From positions 1-45,409 of the forward strand of contig CAKPQL010000013.1 of assembly GCA_934178555.1 (NCBI GenBank): 45,409 nucleotides of DNA. Direction: 5' to 3'. Source of the stretch: an uncultured Clostridia bacterium (GTDB taxonomy: Bacteria > Bacillota > Clostridia > TANB77 > CAG-508). A program made the position numbers and the translations under genes. The notes under the pieces are model-generated. The model was given only the letters and a program-made list of their open reading frames with translations. It did no database searches and was not told the origin of the DNA. Position 1 is the first letter of the stretch; each line of letters begins with the position of its first letter. Shown here one piece after another: positions 17,445-27,400 of the stretch.

Positions 17445-19478
17445 TTATATTTTTCTTATATTTAAGCTTGCTAAATTTATTATTACTAAGTCGGTTATTG
17501 TTACTTTTTTATCATTATTTACATCCGCTGCTTTTAGAAATTCATCCTTTAAACTACTTATATTTGATACATGTAATCTTTCTTTAACTACATCAGTTAT
17601 AGTTATTTTTCCATCTCCATTTAAGTCACCTAGTACAACCACTTTGTAAGTTTTTTCACTATTTTGTATTTTCATTCCTGTTGCAACGAAATCATCTTGT
17701 TTTGCAATTTCATTATTAGAATTATATACATAGTATTCCATATTTGTATAAATATTATTAGTTAATTCGTTTAATTTAGTTTTTGGAGATATACCATATA
17801 TATATTCATCATCTACTGTAAAATTATTTATTTCAAAATAATTTAATTCATCGTTTTTATATTCTGTAAAAGCTTTTATGCATAAATTTGATTTTGCAGG
17901 TATTACTGTGGACGATGACAACTCCATAATATCATCCCAATTTTCTGAATCTATAGAAATATAACTCTGTCCTTTTTCAGCTGTAGCTGTATTCCAATAA
18001 TATCCGTCTGGATATTCTAATCCCAAATATGATTTACCACTTTCATCTGAAATATATTTTACAATTACAGCAAACTTATCTCCTGTTAACTTTATTGACT
18101 TTTCTAAATCCAATGTATAATATCCATTTTTTATTTCCACATTACTTGCCACTTTTTCGAATTTTTTTGGATTTAGCTCTCCACTGCTAGGATTTACATA
18201 GACATCACAAGTTATATCTACTAAACTTGACACACTAACTTGAGTTAACCATTCTTTTTGTTCTCTTTGCTTTCTTTCAAATACATTGGCTCCATATATA
18301 TCATTTTTAGCCGAAATAATATAATTATTTCCTAATTCGTCATATTGATAAATATTATCATAACTTATATCTGTTGTATTAACAATTCCTAAAATATCTT
18401 TCTCTATAAAACAATCCTCATAAGAAATATAATATACACCATTATCTCCAAAATTTTCTCCCCATGAATTTAATACAATATATGCTCCTGGTGTACTTGG
18501 TCTATACTCTTCATTGAAATTAGTTACAGCATAATTATCATCCCAACCAATAATAGTAATTTGGTGATCTGCAATCAATGATGAATTGTTGCAAAAATAT
18601 GCTGTTGATTTCATAACCTTGCTTGGATTATTATAATATTTGCTAGCACTTTGAGTAACTCCTCCAACACCATAAGTTTGAGATACTACTCCACCATAAT
18701 TTATTATGTGTTTTTTTATTTTATCCCTTATTTGTTTTACTTCATTAGATGTATAATTATTATTTAACGAATCTTTATAAATTACATTCCCATTATTATA
18801 AGTTTTGTATATTCCAGGAAACCTTACATATTCTTTTACTTGCTTTTGACTTTCTAATCCTTTTATATCAGATAAATTTATTTTATTTGAATTATTTTCA
18901 AACGGAAAGTCTTCTTCTAATACCGGTCCTTTTCCACTTGTATATAATCCCAATGCAATTTCAGCAAATCCTCCATCTCCAACTTCTCTGTTAAATGAAT
19001 CATTATTTTTTCCATCTAAAAAAGTTTTTGATGTTGCATACTCTGTATATCTAGCAGAATACAATGGTGAATCTTTTCCAGTTATTTTTTCTATATTTGA
19101 TTCCAATATACTATTTATTGAAAATGCCCAACATTGACCTGTTCCTTCTTGGTTTCTAACAGTTATTTTTATATCATCCCTTAAATCATAACTATCATAG
19201 TTTGAAATCATTAATTTTGAAGATATTAATGATGATCTTAGTGTACTAATTCTAGAATAATAATTTGCATCGTCATATACACTTATAGCATATTTTCTTG
19301 GCATTATATAATTTTGTTTTTCTTCATCAGATAAATTTAACCATTTTTCATATTCATCGGTATAATTTATATTTTCAATCACATCTTCTGTATAAAATGC
19401 TAAAGTTTTTGTTCCAATTAATAATACTAGTGTAATAAATATTACAAAAACTATTTTCGTTACACTACTTTTTTTCAT
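17445..19478 (-). CDS. Dockerin-bearing papain-family (C1A) cysteine protease
   Basis: This secreted 677-residue protease has a signal peptide or anchor (8-27) and a short propeptide-like region. The papain fold (about 95-365) has the complete catalytic set: oxyanion Q110, C116 in GQCWAFS, H305 in ADHQITIIGWDDNY, and N337 in NSWGENFGDNG. A beta-rich domain (about 370-540) resembles the lectin-like domain that follows C1 peptidases in several Clostridia and methanogens. A module shared with the 15152-16396 protein (550-616) precedes the dockerin (618-677), whose calcium loops are DLNGDGKITITD and DVNNDKKVTITD. The second loop has K in place of G after its last D, but keeps the acidic ligands. 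It is expected to dock on the neighbouring cohesin. Confidence 0.88.
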   Translation of the reverse strand: MKKSSVTKIVFVIFITLVLLIGTKTLAFYTEDVIENINYTDEYEKWLNLSDEEKQNYIMPRKYAISVYDDANYYSRISTLRSSLISSKLMISNYDSYDLRDDIKITVRNQEGTGQCWAFSINSILESNIEKITGKDSPLYSARYTEYATSKTFLDGKNNDSFNREVGDGGFAEIALGLYTSGKGPVLEEDFPFENNSNKINLSDIKGLESQKQVKEYVRFPGIYKTYNNGNVIYKDSLNNNYTSNEVKQIRDKIKKHIINYGGVVSQTYGVGGVTQSASKYYNNPSKVMKSTAYFCNNSSLIADHQITIIGWDDNYAVTNFNEEYRPSTPGAYIVLNSWGENFGDNGVYYISYEDCFIEKDILGIVNTTDISYDNIYQYDELGNNYIISAKNDIYGANVFERKQREQKEWLTQVSVSSLVDITCDVYVNPSSGELNPKKFEKVASNVEIKNGYYTLDLEKSIKLTGDKFAVIVKYISDESGKSYLGLEYPDGYYWNTATAEKGQSYISIDSENWDDIMELSSSTVIPAKSNLCIKAFTEYKNDELNYFEINNFTVDDEYIYGISPKTKLNELTNNIYTNMEYYVYNSNNEIAKQDDFVATGMKIQNSEKTYKVVVLGDLNGDGKITITDVVKERLHVSNISSLKDEFLKAADVNNDKKVTITDLVIINLASLNIRKI

Positions 19479-19666
19479 TAAATCCTCCTAATATATTTTA
19501 AATATATATAACTAATTATAATAATATATTTATATAAATCAACATCATCATTTGCATATCGTTAATAACTATCTAGGGAACTATACTCTATATTGTTTAT
19601 TATATTTACATTACATTTTATTAGTCCGTGTAATATAATTGTAACATATTCTTAATGAAATTGAAA

Positions 19667-19694
19667 TAGACTTTACATAAAATTACTGTATAAT
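19667..19694 (+). promoter_or_regulatory. Predicted promoter of the HExxH protein
   Basis: TAGACT (19667-19672) and TATAAT (19689-19694) are 16 bases apart, just upstream of GGAGGG and the ATG. The same TAGACT box occurs in the leuS promoter. Confidence 0.45.
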
Positions 19695-19716
19695 GTAAGT
19701 ATTATGGAGGGAAATT

Positions 19717-20862
19717 ATGTCTGTTGATTCTATTTTAAAAAAGGAAGGAATTTCAATTGTTCGAAAATTAGATACTCTTGAAGTTAATCGAATCGCTAAA
19801 AATATTTCTGATAAAATTAGTAAATCTTTTTCAGAATATCTGATGAATTATGACGATTTATTTTCTTTAATTTCTAGAATTAATATGTATTTAGCCCAAA
19901 TGCCTTCAGATTCTGCCAGTGCAAAATATTTATACACAAACAATTCTATATATTTTAATGAAAATATAGATTTATCAATATCTGAAAATTCAATATTCGC
20001 ACTTCATGAATGCATTCATTTCTTACAAGTTCAAAAAAATAAATATGGTAAATTAACAAGACTTGGATTATATGAATTAGGTAATTGGGGAACGGCTATC
20101 AACGAAGCTGCCGTTCAGTTAATGGCTTCAACAGCACAAGGTATAGACTTTGAAACTTGTAAATATTACGACATCTATATAAACACTATCAGTCCAGACT
20201 GTTATCCTTTGCAATGTGCTTTATTAACAGAAATGTTATATTTTACAGGTACTTACCCACTATACCAAAGTACTTTAAATTCAAACGATATATTTAAAAA
20301 CACCTTCATCTCATGTTCTAATAAAAAAACATATGATACAATAGAAATTAATTTAGATAAATTACTAAAATTAGAAGATGACTTATATTACTTTTCTATG
20401 GAATTATTAAATGCAGAAAAACAAAAAGACATAACATTATTAAATAGACTTATTGCAAACAGAAAAAATGCAATTAAAAAAGTATTTTTTGATACTCAAA
20501 ATTTAATTATACAAAGTTGCTTTACTCATGAATTTAACACTATATCAACTTTAGAAGATGTCAAAGAATTTCAAAACAAATTATATAATTTTAAAGATAT
20601 TTTATGCTATTCAGATGATTATAATTTTTATAACGAATTTTATTGTAATACTATGATAGCCTTAGAATCAGTAAGAGAACTTTTAGAAGCAAATGGCAAT
20701 ATGGTTGAATACAGAAATATAAATCAAAGTCTTGCCATAATAGATAATTCATTAAGTTTCATAAAACTGTTTAAAAAATTTATTCAAAAAGTTAAAAAAT
20801 TATTTTATATTAATAAAGAAAATATCGAAAAAAATTATGCAAAATATTCAGATAATAAATAA
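19717..20862 (+). CDS. Putative zinc metallopeptidase with HExxH...NEA motif
   Basis: This 381-residue cytoplasmic-looking protein has no named family that I recognise. It contains H97-E98-C-I-H101-FLQ, a zinc-peptidase HExxH motif, and 29 residues after the second histidine E130 in INEAAVQL, which fits the third (glutamate) ligand of gluzincin-type enzymes. No signal peptide is visible. The C-terminal half is helical with coiled-coil-like stretches and ends in a lysine-rich tail. It has its own promoter and a good GGAGGG site. It is divergent from the dockerin protease, with no evident link. A non-catalytic or toxin-like role cannot be excluded. Confidence 0.6.
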   Translation: MSVDSILKKEGISIVRKLDTLEVNRIAKNISDKISKSFSEYLMNYDDLFSLISRINMYLAQMPSDSASAKYLYTNNSIYFNENIDLSISENSIFALHECIHFLQVQKNKYGKLTRLGLYELGNWGTAINEAAVQLMASTAQGIDFETCKYYDIYINTISPDCYPLQCALLTEMLYFTGTYPLYQSTLNSNDIFKNTFISCSNKKTYDTIEINLDKLLKLEDDLYYFSMELLNAEKQKDITLLNRLIANRKNAIKKVFFDTQNLIIQSCFTHEFNTISTLEDVKEFQNKLYNFKDILCYSDDYNFYNEFYCNTMIALESVRELLEANGNMVEYRNINQSLAIIDNSLSFIKLFKKFIQKVKKLFYINKENIEKNYAKYSDNK

Positions 20863-20895
20863 ACTTGGAATATAATCATATTCCAAGTTTATTTT
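20861..20895. terminator. Bidirectional terminator between convergent genes
   Basis: A 13-bp perfect stem (AAACTTGGAATAT at 20861-20873 with 20878-20890) has a 4-base loop and a T-run on the plus strand. It overlaps both the stop codon of the HExxH gene and that of udg. Confidence 0.85.
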
Positions 20896-21428
20896 TAACT
20901 TCTTTTAAATCTTTCCAAAAGTCCATTTTTTTATTTTCATCTCTAAGTAATGCCGCTGGATGCCATGTTGGCATATATTTTATTTGTTTTTTCTCTACCC
21001 ATTTTCCCCTACTTGCTGTAATTCCATATTCTTCACCTAAAATATTTTTTAACGCAACACTTCCAAGCAATACAATTATCTTAGGTTGTACTAATATCAC
21101 TTGACTTCTTAAGTAATCTAAACAAGCTGTAGCCTCATCCTTTTCTGGATTCCTGTTTCCTGGTGGTCTACATTTTACAATATTAGCTATATACACTTCT
21201 TCTCGATTTATCCCAATTCCTTCGAATGCCATATTCATTAACTTCCCTGCTTTTCCAACAAAAGGAATGCCTTCTCTGTCCTCGTCCGCTCCGTGGTCCT
21301 TCTCCAATAAACATCAACTCAGCATTTCTGTTTCCTGTTCCAACTACAACATTGTTTCTATTATTGCATAATTTACATTTCCTACAATTTTTACATGCTT
21401 CTTCTAATTCTTCCCAAGTACTATACAT
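20876..21428 (-). CDS. Type 4 uracil-DNA glycosylase interrupted by an in-frame CGG (+1 shift needed)
   Basis: This family removes uracil from DNA and carries an iron-sulfur cluster. The ATG at 21428 follows GGGAG. The first 45 codons give a cysteine-rich start (CKNCRKCKLC) and LMFIGEGP. Codon 46 is CGG (21291-21293). Skipping its C restores GADEDREGIPFVGKAGKLMN, NIVKCRPPGNRNP and the catalytic TWHPAALLR, for 183 residues in all, the usual family length. The break falls inside the active-site motif GEGPGADED at a conserved glycine. The downstream frame shows no other damage, so it may be expressed through +1 recoding. Otherwise it is a very recent pseudogene or a sequence error. It is the last gene of the addB-alr-pgeF-ldcA run. 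Confidence 0.85.
21290..21293 (-). other. CGGA recoding site in udg
   Basis: On the minus strand the message reads CCA CGG AGC. Leaving out the C at 21293 gives CCA GGA GCG, i.e. Pro-Gly-Ala of the conserved GEGPGADED motif. Confidence 0.7.
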
Positions 21429-21471
21429 TTCATTGCTCCCTTTATTAGTGCACAATCATGCACTTTATATT

Positions 21472-22389
21472 TTACTCCACACACTTTTCTAATAATTCTA
21501 TTTTTATGTCTTTCGTTGTATCAATCTTTGCTTTTGTTCCTATTGGTATTACCGTCTTCTTTTCTGTATGACCAAAATTATTAGATTTTATAATTGGGAA
21601 TTTATATCTATTCCCCAACACTTGTAACAAAATCTCTTCTAAGCTTGTCCCTGACTCTGTTTCATAATTTCCAACCCATATTCCACAAATCTCATCAAAT
21701 ACTCCATTTTGTTTCATATAGTATAAATAATTGCTTATCATTCCAGCAGGAGATTCTAACCCTAAATCTTCTATGAATAATATTTTTCCATTAAAATTTA
21801 CACTATATTTTCCACATACCATTCTAGAAACTAAACTTAAATTTCCTCCGATTAATATTCCTGTGCATTCACCTTTATTTATTGTCATATATTTATCCTC
21901 AGACTCACCTAACTCTAAGCTACCCTTTTCAAACCTTTTTATAACTTCCCTAAATCCATAATCAGTTTCCCATGTTGTTAATGATTTGAATGTTGGTCCA
22001 TGAAAAGTAATAAGCCCTGTCTTTTCATATATTGCATTTAGTATACTTGTGCTATCACTAAATCCACATATTATTTTTGGATTATTCTTTATCAATTCAT
22101 AATCTATATAATCGAACATAGAATTAGAATTAAATCCTCCTGTTGCACAAAATATCATCTTTATATCTTTATCTGCAAACATCAAATTTATATCTTCTGC
22201 TTTATGCTCTGGGCTAGCACTATATCCAAAATCATTATCTAATAAATGTTTTCCCATTTTTGTTTTATATCCATTTTCCTCTAATAATTTTATTGAATTA
22301 TTAATATCTTTCATGCTTTTTTCAGTTACTGGATTTGATGGTGCAATAATTCCTATTATATCACCTTTTTGTAATTTCTTTGGTATCAT
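21472..22389 (-). CDS. ldcA: LD-carboxypeptidase, S66 family (LdcA/MccF-like)
   Basis: This serine peptidase family cleaves the bond between meso-DAP or Lys and terminal D-Ala in tetrapeptides during peptidoglycan recycling, or inactivates microcin C-like compounds. The nucleophile is S111 in ICGFSDSTSIL. The glutamate and histidine of the catalytic triad are expected in LFIEDLGLE and in NFGHTEKKTVIPIG. The N-terminal GDIIGIIAPSNPV and CATGGFNSNSM are typical. At 305 residues it is full length. It lies between pgeF and udg in the same run and fits the cell-wall theme of alr and pgeF. LdcA and MccF functions cannot be told apart here. Confidence 0.88.
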   Translation of the reverse strand: MIPKKLQKGDIIGIIAPSNPVTEKSMKDINNSIKLLEENGYKTKMGKHLLDNDFGYSASPEHKAEDINLMFADKDIKMIFCATGGFNSNSMFDYIDYELIKNNPKIICGFSDSTSILNAIYEKTGLITFHGPTFKSLTTWETDYGFREVIKRFEKGSLELGESEDKYMTINKGECTGILIGGNLSLVSRMVCGKYSVNFNGKILFIEDLGLESPAGMISNYLYYMKQNGVFDEICGIWVGNYETESGTSLEEILLQVLGNRYKFPIIKSNNFGHTEKKTVIPIGTKAKIDTTKDIKIELLEKCVE

Positions 22390-22435
22390 GTTCTTTACTT
22401 CCTTTCATTAATTAATACCTTTGAAATAGTTATGT

Positions 22436-23245
22436 TTATTTTAGCATAATAATTGCCGTATTTCTACCAGCTAACTTTCCTTCTGTTCTATATGAATGAA
22501 TTAAGTTAGAATTGCAAACCGTACAAATTTGGCTATCTATTATATTTTCTTCTTTAACTCCCATTTCCATTAGCATCACTTTATTTATCTTCACTGTATC
22601 TATATAATATTTCTGTTTTCCTTGCTTTGGTTTACCAACATTTATTATACCGCTTATATGACTAAACTCATTATAAAATTTTTCTTTTACATCATCTTCT
22701 ACCTCAAAATGGCATTGTCTTATTGTTGGACCTATTGCACAAATTATATCTTTTGGATTACATTTATATACTTCAATCATTCTCTCTATAGATTTTTTAG
22801 CAATTTGTTTTACTGTTCCTTGCCATCCAGAATGAATATCTCCAATAACTTTTTTTATTGGATCAAACAAGTAAATTGGTGTGCAATCAGCAAAAGTTAA
22901 ACTTAAGGCTTTGCTTGGTGCATTAGTTATAAGCCCATCCACATCTATAAGTTCATCTATAAATATTCCTTTTTCATCTTCAACTTTTTTTACTATATTT
23001 GTATGTGTTTGATATGGTCTTACTATATTTTTATAATCTATCTCTAACTCATCACATATTATTTTATAATTATTAGCTATAATATCCTTTTTTGCTTCAT
23101 AGTTACTATTGTCACCAAAGTCTAATGGTTTTAATGTAAAACAATGAGTTAAAATATCTTTATATTCTAGCAATCTTTTAAATTGCAAATATTCAAGTCC
23201 ATTTTCCTTAATATGAATAATATTTTCATTAGATAAATCTGTCAA
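22436..23245 (-). CDS. pgeF: Peptidoglycan editing factor PgeF (YfiH, laccase-domain family)
   Basis: PgeF hydrolyses UDP-MurNAc carrying serine in place of alanine, and related proteins act as purine nucleoside phosphorylases or multicopper-like oxidoreductases. The metal ligands H81 (PYQTHTN), C121 (TFADCTPIYLFD) and H138 (GDIHSGWQG) match the family. The C-terminal YRTEGKLAGRNTAI is also typical. The start is TTG at 23245, supported by GGAGG seven bases upstream. At 269 residues it is full length. Its place after alr, which supplies D-Ala, fits a wall-precursor role. Confidence 0.88.
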   Translation of the reverse strand: MTDLSNENIIHIKENGLEYLQFKRLLEYKDILTHCFTLKPLDFGDNSNYEAKKDIIANNYKIICDELEIDYKNIVRPYQTHTNIVKKVEDEKGIFIDELIDVDGLITNAPSKALSLTFADCTPIYLFDPIKKVIGDIHSGWQGTVKQIAKKSIERMIEVYKCNPKDIICAIGPTIRQCHFEVEDDVKEKFYNEFSHISGIINVGKPKQGKQKYYIDTVKINKVMLMEMGVKEENIIDSQICTVCNSNLIHSYRTEGKLAGRNTAIIMLK

Positions 23246-23280
23246 ATCAGTACCTCCTAAATGAACTTTAAGAACTGTTC

Positions 23281-24381
23281 CTAAAGTTCATAATTTCTTG
23301 GAACTCTATTAGAAATACAACTTAAAATCTCATAATTAATTGTGTTACATGCTTCTGCTAGTTCCTCTAGAGTTATATTCTCATTATCGAATATAACAAC
23401 TTCATCTCCTATTTTTGCATCTGGCACATCTGTTACATCTATCATAAAGCTATCCATACATACAGTACCAACAATAGGAGCAAATTTACCTCTTACATAT
23501 ACTTTACCTTTATTTGTCAAGGTTCTTCTTATTCCATCTGCATAACCGATTGGTACTGTTGCAATTACAGATTTTCTGCTAGTTGTAAATCTTCTATTAT
23601 AACTAATATTTGTCCCCTCTTCTACAGCTTTTATAAAAGATATCTTTGATTTCAATTTTGCACTTGGTTTTAGTTTCAACTTATCTTTCATTGATTCTTC
23701 TGGATAATATCCATATATACTTATTCCAGGTCTTACTAAATTATAATGTGCCTCAGGATAACATATTATTCCTGCACTATTACATGCATGAATATATTTA
23801 GGTGTTATATTTTCTCTTTTTAACTCATTTATTGCAAATTCAAATTTTTCTATTTGTTGCTTTGTATATTCAACTGAACTATCTGCTGATGAAAAGTGAG
23901 TATATAACCCTTCTACATTTATATTACTCAACTTTTTTAATTCTTTTACAAAATTAAGAACATCTTTAGGTTTTACCCCAACTCTTCCCATGCCAGTATC
24001 AACTTCCACATGAACATTAATAATTTTTTGCTTTTCTTTTGCAGTTTCATTTAAACATTTTGCAAAATCTAGTACTGCAATTCCGGGAGTTAAGTTGTTC
24101 TCAACTATATATGGTATTTCTTCTTGTAATGGCTGATTTAAAATCACTATTTGCATTCTAAAATCATTATTTCGCAAATTTACACCTTCTTCTGTTAATG
24201 CAACAGCTACAATATCTATACCATTATCTAATAAAACATCTTTTAATCCTATATCCCCTGTCCCATATGCAGTTGCTTTAATTACAGGCATTATTTGTGT
24301 TTTTTCTTTTAATTTTGATTTTATACTTTTTAAATTAAAATCTATAGCTTTTAAATCTATGTATAATTTTGTTCCTCGCAT
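23281..24381 (-). CDS. alr: Alanine racemase
   Basis: This PLP enzyme converts L-Ala to D-Ala for peptidoglycan. The PLP lysine is K35 in VIKATAYGTG; most homologues read KANAYGHG, so the histidine after the glycine is replaced by threonine. The opposing catalytic base is Y261 in TNISYNRRF. The barrel segments DTGMGRVG, THFSSAD and RPGISIYGY are present, as is the C-terminal beta domain with VCMDSFMIDVTD. The length of 366 residues is normal. It lies 55 bases downstream of addB and is followed closely by pgeF and ldcA. Confidence 0.95.
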   Translation of the reverse strand: MRGTKLYIDLKAIDFNLKSIKSKLKEKTQIMPVIKATAYGTGDIGLKDVLLDNGIDIVAVALTEEGVNLRNNDFRMQIVILNQPLQEEIPYIVENNLTPGIAVLDFAKCLNETAKEKQKIINVHVEVDTGMGRVGVKPKDVLNFVKELKKLSNINVEGLYTHFSSADSSVEYTKQQIEKFEFAINELKRENITPKYIHACNSAGIICYPEAHYNLVRPGISIYGYYPEESMKDKLKLKPSAKLKSKISFIKAVEEGTNISYNRRFTTSRKSVIATVPIGYADGIRRTLTNKGKVYVRGKFAPIVGTVCMDSFMIDVTDVPDAKIGDEVVIFDNENITLEELAEACNTINYEILSCISNRVPRNYEL

Positions 24382-24436
24382 ATTTTCCTCCTATTGTGCA
24401 CAATCACTTGGCTCTACATTTTTATTTCTTGCAATG

Positions 24437-27400
24437 CTACAGTATATTATCCATTCTATCCATACATTCTTCTTTAGATAAATTTCCTATATACTCATAC
24501 TCATTTTCATTTGCATTAAACCTGCAAATAGATTTATATGAACAATACTCACAAGGAGTACTCTTTGTTTTAGCATCATAACAAGGCTTTATTTCTATTT
24601 TCCCTTTAAGAATTTCTCTTGATATCTGTTTAATTAATCGATTAATATACTTCTGCATCTTTTCAAATTCTTCCTTTGTTGCAATACTTGATCTATTTTC
24701 ACTTACATTTCCATCTTTATCTATATATGCTGGTAAAACACTAGAATATCCCTTATTTAAAGAATTATCCATCATCTTGATGACATTTATATCTGCTAAA
24801 ATTAATCCTTTCATTTTGAACTGTTTTTTTATTTCCTCTTCAATTTCTTCATCTGTAAGATTTCTATTATTCTTTATAAACGGTTCAATTAAATTAAAAT
24901 ATAGTATTCCAGCAGGCATTACATCTTCAATTCTTGTTATAGCATCCATATATGTAAGTAACTGAATTTGTAATCCAACAACAACTTGATTTAATTCAAT
25001 ATTTTTAGCAGAAGATTTGTAATCTATTATTCTTATATATTTTCCATCAGCATTCTTAGCAATATCTACTCTATCTATCTTTCCTGTTATTTCAACTTTT
25101 TTTCCATCCTCTAATTGCAATACTATTGGAGGATACTCCCCACCATTTGAAAAAGACATTTCATTTCCCAATATACTAAAATTGCTTATTGCCAGCTGAT
25201 AAATAATATATTCTATGGATTTTAAAATAACTTTTTTAAGTTTATTAGTTAAGACAATAAATTTAGGAGTACTCGTAAATATATAATTTTTCTTTAAGTT
25301 TAATTTTTCTTCAATTATGTTATTCACAATTTGTCTTACATTCTCTCTCGTAATATCCCTTATATTCATTTCTTTTGATTTTACTGTATCAAAGAACTCA
25401 TCTATAACTTCATGCATAAAAGACCCTGTATCTACAGCTTGAATTTTATTTGTTTCTTTCTCAGATACGTTTAAACCATATTTTAAATAAAATGAAAATG
25501 GACATTTTTTGTATTGTTCTAGCCTTGATACACTGGTTTTTAGAGTATTTCCATATAATCTATCTATATATTCTGATTTTATTTGTTCTGCCTTATTGGT
25601 ATAGCCAAATCCTTCTATTGCCTTACTAAGTTTATATTTCCAATTTTCGTTTTCCTTATATAAATTATATACATTAAACCAAACATCATCTATCGTTTCT
25701 CCATTATTATATGTTCTAATATTAGTTAATAATTCATCAAACGTATTAGATTCAATAATTATCTCTGGGTTCTCAGATATAACATCACTATTTTCAACTA
25801 AATTTGGATTAATCTTTTTTATTTTAGATACTATAATTGATGTTCTAAGTGCCTTTGATTCTGTGTCTGATGATGGATATGATAAAAATAATTTTTCCTC
25901 TGCTGTAGTAAATGCTTTGTAAATATTGAATTGATCTTCATATAATTGTTCTTTAGTACCTTTTGCTATTTCTATATCATTTTCTTTTAAAATACTTCTG
26001 TCTTCATCATTTAGAAATCCTTCGTCTTTATTAACACTTGGAAAAACCCCATCGTTTAACCCTATTATAAATATTGCTTTTACTTTATGACTTCTTGATC
26101 TATCTACATCTCCTACAATTACTTCATCTAATGTTGCCGGAATATTTTTTAAGCTACTATTTAAAAATCCTATTTTCATCATTTCTTTATAATTATCAAA
26201 ACTAATTTGATTATCTCCAAATATCAAAACAATTTCATCTAATAAATCAATTAACAATTTTAAACTAGCTTCATATTCATTTGCCATGTCAATTTCATTT
26301 ATGCTTTGTAAATATTCTATTTTTACCTTCATCACATCATAAACATTATTTCTAAGTAAAAAATCATATAATTCTTTACTTACTTGCTTTACAGTTTTAT
26401 TTCTATTAAGCTTATCTCTAAATGAAATTAATGGCTCTACTACAGTTTTTCTAAGACTATTCATTTGTTCTATTTTTTCTTCATCTATCCCATATTTCCA
26501 ATCATCTTCATACCACTTTTTACCTTTAATTCCATATTTAATGCAATAATTTTCTAATTCGAAAATGCTATTCTTATCTAAACCTAGAAAACCAGTTTTT
26601 ATATAATTAAATATGCTTTCGTAAGACCAATTGTTAGAAAAAATATCAAATATAGATAATACATATTTTATCAGAACATTTTGACTTAACTCTTTTTCTT
26701 CATCAATAAACACCGGAATTTCATATTTTTTAAATATTGCTTTTATTAAAGAAGAATATGTATTTACATTCTTAGTAATAACAGCAACATCTTTAAATCT
26801 CATTTTTTTATCTCTAACTAATTTTATTATATTTCTAGCAACATATTCAATTTCAGAATAAGGATTACTTGCCAAGAACAAACTTATATATTCATTCTGC
26901 TTATCGTATTTTTCATATTTTACCTCATATATATTTTTTTCTAAATGCTTAAGTTCTTGACTTTTAAATCTATTACCATTTTTTAACTCTATTGGTTCTA
27001 AAATTTCTGCATTTGCATCTAATGCACATTTTATTAGTGTCTCTGCAGTTTCTTTGTTCGAGTAAAATATATCTGTATCAGGTAATTTAGGTATATCTAT
27101 AACATCAGTACACACTGTAACATTGACCTCATTTGCAATTCTTAATAGACTAGTAATTATCATATATTCTTGTTTAGTAAAACCTGCAAATTCATCAATA
27201 TATATTACAGAATTCTTAAACATCTCACTTTTTTCTATTTTACTTTCTAATATAGTTAATATATCATCTTCATCTACATATTTGTTTTTCATATTTTCTT
27301 CATATGCATTATAAATTAAATTAATATCATTCAATTTTGCCAATAAGTATCTATCTTCTATTTTTTTAGTAGTTTCTTCTAACATTCCAACAGAGACATT

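Noticed and set aside
21440..24410. The shared 11-base GTGCACAATCA near 21450 and 24390 as a regulatory repeat
   Set aside because: It is too short to distinguish from chance, and the surrounding bases differ.
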